A stretch of 10,348 nt of DNA from Planctomicrobium sp. (GTDB taxonomy: Bacteria; Planctomycetota; Planctomycetia; Planctomycetales; Planctomycetaceae), in the NCBI GenBank assembly GCA_018659505.1, contig JABJMI010000554.1:1-10348 (forward strand), written 5' to 3'. Within the stretch, counting starts at the first letter, position 1. Each line of letters opens with the position of its first letter. The notes under the pieces are model-generated. The model was not told where the DNA came from. It was given only the letters and a program-made list of their open reading frames with translations, and ran no database searches. The translations under genes and the position numbers were made by a program. Shown here piece by piece: positions 1 through 6,537 of the stretch.

Positions 1-299
1 GGGAAGGAAGTTTTTCTGAACTCCTCGACCAACCATCAACTGAGCCTCCTAAATTTGGTGTTGTTGTCGGACAAGTTGAAGATGGTGATCAGGGACTTCT
101 CATTCGCAAAATTCTTCCAAGGAGTATCGCTGCGAAAAATGGTCTGCAACCAGGAGACATTATCCTCCAAGTTGGAGATGATGTCATTCTGTCTGTTAAA
201 GACTTGAAAACCTCGATTACTAAGCAGACGAGCGGAACAAAAGTCCCAGTCCTGGTGACCCGCAGGTCTTTAGATTTGGAAATCGAAGTTGGTTTCTAA
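1..299 (+). CDS. C-terminal PDZ domain of a truncated protein (possibly HtrA/DegP-like)
   Basis: The left edge cuts this gene; the first full codon is at 3 and TAA is at 297-299, leaving 98 residues. Nearly all of it is one PDZ domain: a first strand (KFGVVVGQV), the strand-and-loop LLIRKILPRSIAAKNGLQPG, the strand DIILQVGDDVI, a helix (VKDLKTSI) and a final strand ending four residues before the stop. The pattern 'A-x-x-x-G-L-x-x-G-D-x-I' is the classic bacterial PDZ signature. A PDZ domain at the extreme C-terminus is typical of S1C-family periplasmic serine proteases, where it binds substrate C-termini or regulates the protease, but other planctomycete PDZ proteins exist and no protease domain is visible here. 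No terminator hairpin follows. The domain call is firm; the identity of the whole protein is open. Confidence 0.85.
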   Translation, partial: EGSFSELLDQPSTEPPKFGVVVGQVEDGDQGLLIRKILPRSIAAKNGLQPGDIILQVGDDVILSVKDLKTSITKQTSGTKVPVLVTRRSLDLEIEVGF

Positions 300-325
300 T
301 TCAACTTTGTTTGCTCAGATACCTA

Positions 326-562
326 TCAATCGTTATCCAAGAAGTATTGGCACAGTTGCACACTGACTCCCGTCAAGTAATTCACTGTGAATTCATTGAT
401 GAATTTAGACTTCCCTGTGTATGAAATGATAGTTCCTTTCAATTCGCAGCATAATGGTGTGAGTTTTAGAAATCTGGCAAGTTCTTTTCGGAAATGAATT
501 TCTAACTCTTCTGACGGATTCGCCCCGCAATTGTTGAAGGTCATCGATTGGACGACTATCAT
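326..562 (-). CDS. Doubtful small hypothetical protein (78 aa)
   Basis: This is an unrecognised open frame lying alone in the 300-653 gap, divergent from the GH10-like gene, so it is not a shadow of a larger gene. The start codon at 562-560 has no Shine-Dalgarno match upstream; a second ATG lies six codons further in. The protein has a plausible amphipathic helix (EELEIHFRKELARFLKL) followed by strand-like segments and three cysteines. It has no signal peptide, membrane segment or known motif. It could be a genuine orphan gene, a decayed remnant or chance. The remainder of the gap shows only the inverted repeat and ribosome-binding site listed separately. Confidence 0.3.
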   Translation of the reverse strand: MIVVQSMTFNNCGANPSEELEIHFRKELARFLKLTPLCCELKGTIISYTGKSKFINEFTVNYLTGVSVQLCQYFLDND

Positions 563-601
563 TTATCGAGTACAGCTCAGAGTTTTCATTTCAATAAATT
601 G

Positions 602-627
602 ACACATTCGTAATTCTACGAATTTGT
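602..627. promoter_or_regulatory. Inverted repeat, candidate operator or 5'-UTR hairpin ahead of the GH10-like gene
   Basis: ATTCGTA at 606-612 and TACGAAT at 617-623 form a perfect 7-bp inverted repeat around a 4-base spacer. After one mismatch (605/624), three more pairs (602-604 with 625-627) extend it. It ends 14 bases before the ribosome-binding site of the gene at 654. A perfect -35-like TTGACA (599-604) overlaps its left edge, but I find no convincing -10 at the right spacing. The position suits a repressor or activator site for the gene at 654 and perhaps for divergent transcription; a small RNA hairpin is the alternative. Confidence 0.4.
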
Positions 628-641
628 GTAACAGATATAGC

Positions 642-646
642 AGGTG
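642..646 (+). promoter_or_regulatory. Ribosome-binding site deciding the start at 654
   Basis: AGGTG lies seven bases before the ATG at 654. A second in-frame ATG at 663 has GGAG only two bases upstream, which is too close, so the upstream ATG is preferred. Confidence 0.6.
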
Positions 647-653
647 ATTCATT

Positions 654-2132
654 ATGGGAGTGATGCGTTTCTTCGTTCATCCTCCTGAATTCCTGAAGAA
701 TTGGGCTGAGTCAGATCAAGCGTACATCACAGGGCTTGATGGACGCATCTTTCAGACGCACACAGCAGTTCAAGACAATATTCTTACTTGCCAAAGATCC
801 TTCTCTGATAGTGGTAAAGTCAGTGTCCCATGGCCAGTCGAAGGACATGGAAAACCGGTTCTGACAACCACATCACTTCGTGAACGTGAAGAACCCTATT
901 TTCTGTCGCTTGAGTTAGCTCGTGGAAAACTTGCCCAGGTCCGTGACCAATGGTGGTCTTGGGAACAAGGTCACCTATCAATTCCCACGAATTTTCGCGA
1001 AGCACAAACAGAAGCGTTCAGTTCATTTGCGGAAGCAAGTTCGCACCAAGACGATTTGGATCGCTGTGATCAAGCTGCAAGAAATGCAATCGCCAAGGCT
1101 TGTGAAGCGGCTGACATTCTTAGCCACGCCTATGTCACGCAGCGCATGGCAAGTATTCGAAAGTCATCCAGTCATGCGCCTAGCTTGCTCGGGTCGGCAA
1201 CTGATGTTTCTGTATTAACGGAAACTGGTTCGAAAGTCTTTTTGGACTCTTTCAATACTGCGTCTGTTCCTATTCGTTGGACTGATATCGAGCCTGAAGA
1301 AGGAATTTACAACTGGCAGCCTATTGACGATATGATTAACTTCTGCCATGAAAACCGGATCATTACTCGCGGTGGTCCATTGCTAAGTCTTCGTCCGGAC
1401 GGACTCCCCAAATGGTTGAAGTGCTGGGCTGTTGACTTTTTGAATCTTGCGAGTTTTGTTTGCGATTTTGTCGACACTGCGGTCTCTCGATATACCGGTC
1501 TCGTTCGAATCTGGGAGGTTTCTTCAGCCGGGAACATCGGCGGAGCACTCGATCTGAATGAAGAACAATCGCTCTCATTGACAGCACGCACATTAGAGGC
1601 AGCGATCCGTACTGACAGCGATTCACAGTTCTTCTTGCGTATTGAACAACCTTGGGGTGAATACCAACGACTAGGCAAACATCGATTATCGCCTTATCAA
1701 TTTGTTGATGCCATCATACGTTCGAATGTCGCACTTAATGGAGTCAGCCTCGACATTAATATTGGTTATACACCACGCGGCTGTTTCTCTCGGGATATGC
1801 TGTCCATTTCCAAGTTGATTGACCAATGGAGTCAATTAGGGTTGCAGATCCATGTAAATTTATGCTGCCCTTCATCAAGTGAAAATGATCCACTCGCTGA
1901 CTCTTCTCTCTCTATTTTACAGAATGTTTGTCGAGCACCATGGTCTGAAGAAATGCAAAGTGAGTGGATGGAAAAAGCGATACCACTCATTATGTCAAAG
2001 CCGGCTGTGACAGGAGTTTTCCTCCGGCAATTCAGCGACTCCGTTCCTCATCCGTTTCCCCACGCTGGCTTATTGGATGCTGATGGTCGTCCTAAGAAAT
2101 TGTTAGAAACGCTTCAGCAACAAAGAAAGTGA
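654..2132 (+). CDS. GH10-like (xylanase-fold) protein lacking the catalytic glutamates
   Basis: The 492-residue protein has an N-terminal part (about 1-180) of unrecognised type, perhaps a carbohydrate-binding-like region, and a C-terminal part (about 185-485) that follows the order of a glycoside hydrolase family 10 (endo-beta-1,4-xylanase) barrel. Matching landmarks are FNTASVPIRWTDIEPEEG (200-217, like the family's 'W..iEPe.G'), TRGGPLLSLRPDGLPKWL (238-255, like 'GHtLvWHsQlP.W'), RIWEVSSAG (285-293), GVSLDINIG (363-371) and GLLDADGRPKKLLETL (472-487). At the acid/base site the family reads W-D-V-V-N-E; here it is W287-E-V-S-S-A292. At the nucleophile site T-E-L-D reads V364-S-L-D367. Both catalytic Glu therefore appear replaced, and the subsite histidines are also lost. 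There is no signal peptide, unlike secreted xylanases. A sugar-binding or other non-hydrolytic role is possible. The fold call is good; function is unknown. Confidence 0.75.
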   Translation: MGVMRFFVHPPEFLKNWAESDQAYITGLDGRIFQTHTAVQDNILTCQRSFSDSGKVSVPWPVEGHGKPVLTTTSLREREEPYFLSLELARGKLAQVRDQWWSWEQGHLSIPTNFREAQTEAFSSFAEASSHQDDLDRCDQAARNAIAKACEAADILSHAYVTQRMASIRKSSSHAPSLLGSATDVSVLTETGSKVFLDSFNTASVPIRWTDIEPEEGIYNWQPIDDMINFCHENRIITRGGPLLSLRPDGLPKWLKCWAVDFLNLASFVCDFVDTAVSRYTGLVRIWEVSSAGNIGGALDLNEEQSLSLTARTLEAAIRTDSDSQFFLRIEQPWGEYQRLGKHRLSPYQFVDAIIRSNVALNGVSLDINIGYTPRGCFSRDMLSISKLIDQWSQLGLQIHVNLCCPSSSENDPLADSSLSILQNVCRAPWSEEMQSEWMEKAIPLIMSKPAVTGVFLRQFSDSVPHPFPHAGLLDADGRPKKLLETLQQQRK

Positions 2133-2220
2133 TTCGTCATCCTCCTCGAACTTCACATGAGGAGACTGTGCCGGACAATTCTAGACCTACAAGAGTTCGA
2201 ACTCTCTGTATCGAAGACCA

Positions 2221-2670
2221 ATGAACGAAACCGTCGAAACGAATTTAAAATCAAACCGTGGTCGCTGGACAGTCGTGGCAATGTTTGGCTTCGCTGCATT
2301 GATGGTGTCGTTGCTGTTCATCTATTGGGAGTTGTACACCGCCCCGTTTCGTCCATTGCAATATGCGATCGCAGATGCGTTTCCGGAATCTTCTCCAAGA
2401 GTTATTGGAGGACAACATAAAAGCCATAAGACCGAACACCCCCCTACATTACGAGTTGTGATATACGTCCCGGTTCAAGAATTCGATCCAGAAACCGAAA
2501 CGGAGAAAAGCGAAACGCGGGCACTCAAACTGGCTCGACTCGCGTTTGAACATCAAGATGTTTCCGAATACGAGCTAATTCAATTCGTTTTGCTACAAAA
2601 AATCCCCGAGTCCGCTCGCAGACGATGGACCGTGATGAAAACTGTTGATGAATGGAAAGAGTTGCTGTAA
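2221..2670 (+). CDS. Single-pass membrane protein of unknown function (149 aa)
   Basis: The product has a basic N-terminus (KSNRGR, residues 10-15), one membrane segment (about 16-36) and a C-terminal domain of about 110 residues. By the positive-inside rule the N-terminus stays in the cytoplasm and the domain faces the periplasm. After the membrane comes a Pro/Gly-containing stretch (YTAPFRPLQYAIADAFP, then R-V-x-G-G-Q), a strand (LRVVIYVPV, 77-85), an acidic segment, a helix (about 98-111) and a strand-helix end. I recognise the 'APFRPLQ...PRV.GGQ' pattern from hypothetical planctomycete proteins by memory only. It starts 88 bases after the GH10-like gene on the same strand, with only a weak GAAG upstream of the ATG, so co-transcription is possible but unproven. 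It converges on the dioxygenase gene. Confidence 0.7.
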   Translation: MNETVETNLKSNRGRWTVVAMFGFAALMVSLLFIYWELYTAPFRPLQYAIADAFPESSPRVIGGQHKSHKTEHPPTLRVVIYVPVQEFDPETETEKSETRALKLARLAFEHQDVSEYELIQFVLLQKIPESARRRWTVMKTVDEWKELL

Positions 2671-2677
2671 CTGCAAC
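2661..2677. terminator. Weak bidirectional terminator candidate between convergent genes
   Basis: GTTGC (2661-2665) and GCAAC (2673-2677) form a 5-bp stem, with an extra G-C pair inside after a T-T mismatch. It overlaps the stop of the gene ending at 2670 and lies just past the stop of the convergent gene at 2690. Neither side carries a proper T-tract; the minus-strand side has only TCTTTCC. It is the only hairpin seen in the 19-base gap and is weakly supported. Confidence 0.2.
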
Positions 2678-2689
2678 ACTCAGCATCTT

Positions 2690-3565
2690 TCACTGTTCAG
2701 GGGTGAATAAGACTGGATGAAACCTTCCACTCATCGGTTGGCCTGCTGGGATGGCGTCGGTTCCATCTAAGATTGTTTCGCCTTGTGCTGAACAGACTCC
2801 GTCTTTGAAAACATTAATTACTGTTGCACGCCGAGGACCGTCTGTCTTGTTCTCGAAAGAACCGTGTACCATCAACGGATGATGAAAAGCACATTCTCCA
2901 GCCTTGAGTTCAATCGGGACCGGATGGCTGAATTGCTCGACCTGAGCAGGATTCAGAACTTCTCGAATCGCCTGCATGTCGCCCGCCAGTCCCGTGATCG
3001 GCAGTAAATCCCAGCGATGACTGCCCGGCACATAATGCAGACAACCATTTTCTTGCGTGCTGTCATCAAGTCCGATCCAACAGGTTAAATGATCCATTGG
3101 CGTTGTCTCAGTCCAGTAAGAATAGTCTTGATGCCAGGCAACAACTCCGCCATGTTTGGCAGGTTTGCAGAACAGTTGATCGTGCCACATCCGAACCGTC
3201 CCTCCAAGTAATTGCGAAGCAGGCACAGTGAACGCTGGATGCCAGAGAATGTCATGGAATCCGGAACTGATTCTCCATGCCCCTAAAGCATGAAAGAGAA
3301 CGGAATTCGGATCAACCGACTCATTCGTATGGTACTCGTACCATAATTCTGAGCCTTCGTGGTCTGGGGAAAAGAAATGAGTCAGTTGTTCTCTGAGAAC
3401 GTCTAACTGATTTTCATCAAGAATTCGTACACCAGAGACGTAGCCATTCTCGTGATAGAATTCGATCTGATCATCCGAAAGCTTGTAAGTTTTCCAAGCT
3501 TCAGATGGAGTCAATTCAGGAAAGAGATCACTGACCGGGGAATGTTCTTGCGCTAAATCTATCAC
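2690..3565 (-). CDS. Phytanoyl-CoA dioxygenase (PhyH) family protein
   Basis: This is a 291-residue putative non-haem Fe(II)/2-oxoglutarate-dependent oxygenase, a usual length for the family. The facial triad is visible: H145 and D147 in AWHQDYSYW, and H234 in [12 protein letters not shown]. The Arg that binds the 2-oxoglutarate carboxylate should be R245 or R246 in [11 protein letters not shown]. Other family hallmarks are [20 protein letters not shown] (39-58), [26 protein letters not shown] (160-185) and [10 protein letters not shown] (221-230). There is no signal peptide, so it should act in the cytoplasm. The natural substrate cannot be read from the sequence; PhyH relatives act on acyl-CoAs, ectoine and many small molecules. 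The start is GTG at 3565-3563, supported by AGGAAA (3576-3571) five bases upstream; there is no ATG in range. It appears monocistronic. Confidence 0.9.
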   Translation of the reverse strand: MIDLAQEHSPVSDLFPELTPSEAWKTYKLSDDQIEFYHENGYVSGVRILDENQLDVLREQLTHFFSPDHEGSELWYEYHTNESVDPNSVLFHALGAWRISSGFHDILWHPAFTVPASQLLGGTVRMWHDQLFCKPAKHGGVVAWHQDYSYWTETTPMDHLTCWIGLDDSTQENGCLHYVPGSHRWDLLPITGLAGDMQAIREVLNPAQVEQFSHPVPIELKAGECAFHHPLMVHGSFENKTDGPRRATVINVFKDGVCSAQGETILDGTDAIPAGQPMSGRFHPVLFTPEQ

Positions 3566-3752
3566 TCTATTTTCCTACGAGTAAGCATGACGGAGATTAG
3601 TGAATCATATCCTAAGCGATTAAGAGGATTTGGGAACCATTGGACGTTCTTCGGTTCATCTGCCATGCTTAATAAAAGCAACATGTGGAATGGCACTCTC
3701 ATCTTCTTGAGATTGTGTGAGTCGTCTGAATTTCTTTGCAAACCGAGAATAA
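3566..3752. promoter_or_regulatory. Divergent intergenic region, presumed to hold both promoters
   Basis: These 187 bases separate the divergent dioxygenase and metallohydrolase genes and must supply upstream signals for both unless a very small gene is hidden here. I can point to the AGGAAA ribosome-binding site for the GTG start (3571-3576, minus strand) and a weak GAGAAT before the ATG at 3753. I see no convincing -35/-10 pair or operator palindrome. Confidence 0.4.
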
Positions 3753-6299
3753 ATGATGATAAGTCTTCGACAATTGCGAATAATCTTAGCGAGTCTATTT
3801 TTCGCCTTTGGAGTTTGCGGTGCAGGACATGTGCTGGCAGGACATTCACTCGTCTTAACAATCATTGATGCCGATACCGAGAAACCACTGGCTGCACGAG
3901 TTTACCTAACAGCAAAGGATGGAACTCCGTTCTTTTTTGAATCTGCTGAAGAAGCAGGCACAGCGATCAAATACGAAAAAAAGAACTGGAACAACAAGAA
4001 CTCAATCGAGTACCACACAACCGTTTCCGCTCACTCTTGCTATGTCACTCTTGAACCTGGTTCCTATTCCCTCACCATTGAGCGGGGAAAAACCTACTTT
4101 CCAGTTCAAGCTTCTATCGAAATGGCTGACAAAGATCTTGAATTAACCCTAAAGCTAAAACAGTGGAGCGATCCTGCGAAACGGGACTGGTACTCAGGTG
4201 ACACTCATATACATCGCACGGTCGACGATCTTCGAAACATTATTCTAGCTGAAGACTTGAACGTCGTCTTCCCGCTGACTTCGTGGGTCACCAATTCAGA
4301 CACACCGCCTTCGTCTGGCGATAAGAGCATGACCGGCGACATTCCTGAAAAACTCGTCGAGGTCGACAAGACACATGTCATCTGGCCTAGAAATACCGAA
4401 TACGAAATCTTTCGAGTCGGCGAACAGCGACATACATTGGGAGCTTTGTTTGTATTGGGACACGAAGGAACTCTTGAAAAGACTGTCCCACCCTGGCGAC
4501 CAATTATCGAATCAGCACGAGGCGACAACTCGGATGTTCTGTTTGATATGGACAAGCTCGACTGGCCCTTTGCGATGGTGCTCCCCGTCCTTGCTCCGGA
4601 TTCATTGTATGAGCTTTCGAATAACCATTTGTGGCGTACGGAATTTGGTTTTGAGAAGTGGAACACCACAGCACCAGCCTATCTTCAACCGCCGTATGGC
4701 ACTCAGCAAGGCGGGGAAAGGCAATGGCTCGACTATACATTGGGGATGTACTCAACCTTGTTAAACTGTGGTTTTCGTCTTCCTCCTTCAGCCGGAACTG
4801 CCAATGGCGTCCATCCCGTGCCTGCTGGTTTTGGACGGGTTTATGTTCATCTCAAGGACGGTTTTAATCACAAGGCATGGATCAAAGGACTGCAAGCAGG
4901 ACGGTCCTTTGTGACGACTGGTCCGATGCTTTTCGCAACTGCCGACGAACACGATCCAGGTCACGAGTTTCAATGGAAGACAACAAATGGGGACGCTTTG
5001 GAAATTCCGCTTGAAATGGAGATCATTTCCGAAACACCGCTCTCTTATGGTGAGATCGTCATCAACGGGAGCCCCGATCATTTACTCCGTCCACAAAACA
5101 TGAAGACTCCGGAAGGGGCATTCCGTTCCGTTATCAATCAAAAGATTCGATTAACGGAGTCGGGTTGGTTTACCGTTCGTTTCTTTGAAGAACGAGATGA
5201 TGCGCGAATCCGCTTTGCCCATACTGCTCCCTGGTATGTCGTCGTCGATGATCAGCCTGTCCATTTACGTGAAGAGGAGCAACGCTACCTTGTCAGCAGA
5301 ATGGAAGAAGAAATCAAGCGCAGCGAAGGGATCGTCTCTGCGGAAGGAATGGCTGAGTATCGTGAAGCTCTCGATTATTATCAGTCGCTGCCAACCCGAG
5401 ATGACACAGAATCAGTTCAACAGACTGCTCGTGAATTGTCAGCAGAGAACCGAGATCGTTGGCTCAACAATATGATTGTTGCGCATCGCTTCACCCCCGA
5501 AGAAGTTCGCGCTGCGACTGGTCTTTCACTCACTGAGGCGGAAGCAGTTGTTCAGGAATACCAAAGCCGAAGAAAAGACTTTGAGGAGACGTCACCAACA
5601 ATTCAAGTCATGCCATATCCTGGCGGACGGCATCCGCGAAAGGGATTTTTCGACGGAGCGATCCATCCACAGCGAGAGACCAAGGTCAGCATCTTTCCGC
5701 CGTGGGAGAACGGTGGCTATGTCGTTGTCGATGTTCCCGAAGCGATCTTCTCTAACCTCGGTTTGACATATCTGGCACATACTCACATCCCTACGATTTG
5801 GTCAGCTGCCGGGAACGAACTTCCTCCTTTAGAATGGCATAAGAAAGAAGGCACACTCGTCTCTGAGCGAACCCTGCCGAATGGGATTAAGTTTTCGAGT
5901 TCGGTAGCAGCTGGCGAATCGAGTGTTGATATGCAAATGTCACTCACCAATGGAACTTCTCAACTACTGACAGGCTTGCGGTCGCAGGTCTGTGTCATGC
6001 TCAAAGGAGCGCCCGGTTTCAACAATCAACAAACTCTTCTAACAGTGGTCAACGAGCCATTCATTGCTGTTCGATCAGAAACTGAGAACCGTTGGATGAT
6101 CACCGCGTGGACACCTTGTCATCGAGCATGGGCAAATCCTCCGGTTCCGTGTGTACACTCTGACCCTATCTTCCCCGATTGCCCTCCCGGCGAAACAGTT
6201 CATGTCCGTGGCAAGATGTGGTTCTACAAAGGTGAGAATATCGACCAAGAATTAGTACGCCTAACCAAAACATTCGTGACTGATACCGGTAAGCTCTAG
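3753..6299 (+). CDS. Exported CehA/McbA-family metallohydrolase with C-terminal planctomycete module
   Basis: The 848-residue protein starts with a signal peptide (basic MMISLRQLR, hydrophobic 10-22, likely cut near 29 after VLA). Residues 31-136 look like a carboxypeptidase-regulatory-like beta-sandwich (DADTEKPLAARVYL, then EPGSYSLTIERG). Residues 140-400 resemble the PHP-type CehA/McbA domain: YSGDTHIHR with candidate metal ligands D150, H152 and H154, GHEG at 236-239, LLNCGFRLPPSAGT at 336-349 and GRSFVTTGPML at 383-393. CehA and McbA hydrolyse the carbamate ester carbaryl, but most family members have unknown substrates. Residues 420-500 form another beta-rich part. Residues 503-612 are helical and charged. 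Residues 616-848 form a module (GGRHPRKGFFDGAIHPQ...) with late cysteines, which I believe also occurs as separate exported planctomycete proteins. Two ATGs (3753, 3756) are possible starts. The family call is firm and the substrate unknown. Confidence 0.85.
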   Translation: MMISLRQLRIILASLFFAFGVCGAGHVLAGHSLVLTIIDADTEKPLAARVYLTAKDGTPFFFESAEEAGTAIKYEKKNWNNKNSIEYHTTVSAHSCYVTLEPGSYSLTIERGKTYFPVQASIEMADKDLELTLKLKQWSDPAKRDWYSGDTHIHRTVDDLRNIILAEDLNVVFPLTSWVTNSDTPPSSGDKSMTGDIPEKLVEVDKTHVIWPRNTEYEIFRVGEQRHTLGALFVLGHEGTLEKTVPPWRPIIESARGDNSDVLFDMDKLDWPFAMVLPVLAPDSLYELSNNHLWRTEFGFEKWNTTAPAYLQPPYGTQQGGERQWLDYTLGMYSTLLNCGFRLPPSAGTANGVHPVPAGFGRVYVHLKDGFNHKAWIKGLQAGRSFVTTGPMLFATADEHDPGHEFQWKTTNGDALEIPLEMEIISETPLSYGEIVINGSPDHLLRPQNMKTPEGAFRSVINQKIRLTESGWFTVRFFEERDDARIRFAHTAPWYVVVDDQPVHLREEEQRYLVSRMEEEIKRSEGIVSAEGMAEYREALDYYQSLPTRDDTESVQQTARELSAENRDRWLNNMIVAHRFTPEEVRAATGLSLTEAEAVVQEYQSRRKDFEETSPTIQVMPYPGGRHPRKGFFDGAIHPQRETKVSIFPPWENGGYVVVDVPEAIFSNLGLTYLAHTHIPTIWSAAGNELPPLEWHKKEGTLVSERTLPNGIKFSSSVAAGESSVDMQMSLTNGTSQLLTGLRSQVCVMLKGAPGFNNQQTLLTVVNEPFIAVRSETENRWMITAWTPCHRAWANPPVPCVHSDPIFPDCPPGETVHVRGKMWFYKGENIDQELVRLTKTFVTDTGKL

Positions 6300-6504
6300 T
6301 TCGCCATTGCACGCGACAATTACGACAGAAGCATCACTGATAAAGCTCGATTCAATGTCAGGTTAAAATCAATTTAACTCAATGTGTATTTGTTTCTGTC
6401 ACGTTGCATTCAAGCAAACGACATGCGAAACTCGTCTTCGCTGACCAGATGTTATCTTTAATCGTCAAAGCATAGTTTCCCTAATTGGTGCGATTCACAA
6501 TCGA

Positions 6505-6510
6505 CATAAT
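6505..6510 (+). promoter_or_regulatory. Possible -10 element ahead of the repeat-protein gene
   Basis: CATAAT matches the consensus -10 at five of six bases and lies 28 bases before the ATG at 6538, giving a short leader. No good -35 sits at 16-18 bases; TTGGTG at 6485-6490 is only 14 bases away. The remainder of the 6300-6537 gap holds no gene, and I see no terminator for the upstream gene. Confidence 0.2.
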
Positions 6511-6537
6511 TAACGTGAACTGAAATACAGGTGAACC

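Noticed and set aside
1307..1678. Minus-strand 123-codon frame inside the GH10-like gene
   Set aside because: It is antisense to the conserved barrel motifs, with a low-complexity, Arg/Ser-rich product typical of a shadow frame.
2157..2420. Plus-strand 87-codon frame starting just after the GH10-like gene
   Set aside because: It overlaps the membrane-protein gene out of frame; that gene has a coherent membrane segment and domain, whereas this frame is Arg/Cys-rich and irregular.
3562..3666. A 34-codon minus-strand ORF (MADEPKNVQWFPN...) whose TGA overlaps the GTG start of the dioxygenase gene
   Set aside because: The GTGA overlap looks like translational coupling, but no ATG of this frame has a properly spaced ribosome-binding site, the sequence resembles no family, and the dioxygenase has its own AGGAAA. 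The longer version of the frame runs into the start of the divergent metallohydrolase gene.
3587..3868. Plus-strand 93-codon frame across the divergent spacer
   Set aside because: It overlaps the signal peptide of the metallohydrolase in another frame, has no ribosome-binding site and encodes no recognisable features.
4205..4669. Minus-strand 154-codon frame inside the metallohydrolase gene
   Set aside because: It is antisense to the conserved metal-binding region; Ser-rich composition with no start signal.
6362..6378. Inverted repeat GTTAAA-N5-TTTAAC in the 6300-6537 gap
   Set aside because: It is a short AT-rich repeat with no G-C stem and no T-tract, expected by chance; not supported as terminator or operator.
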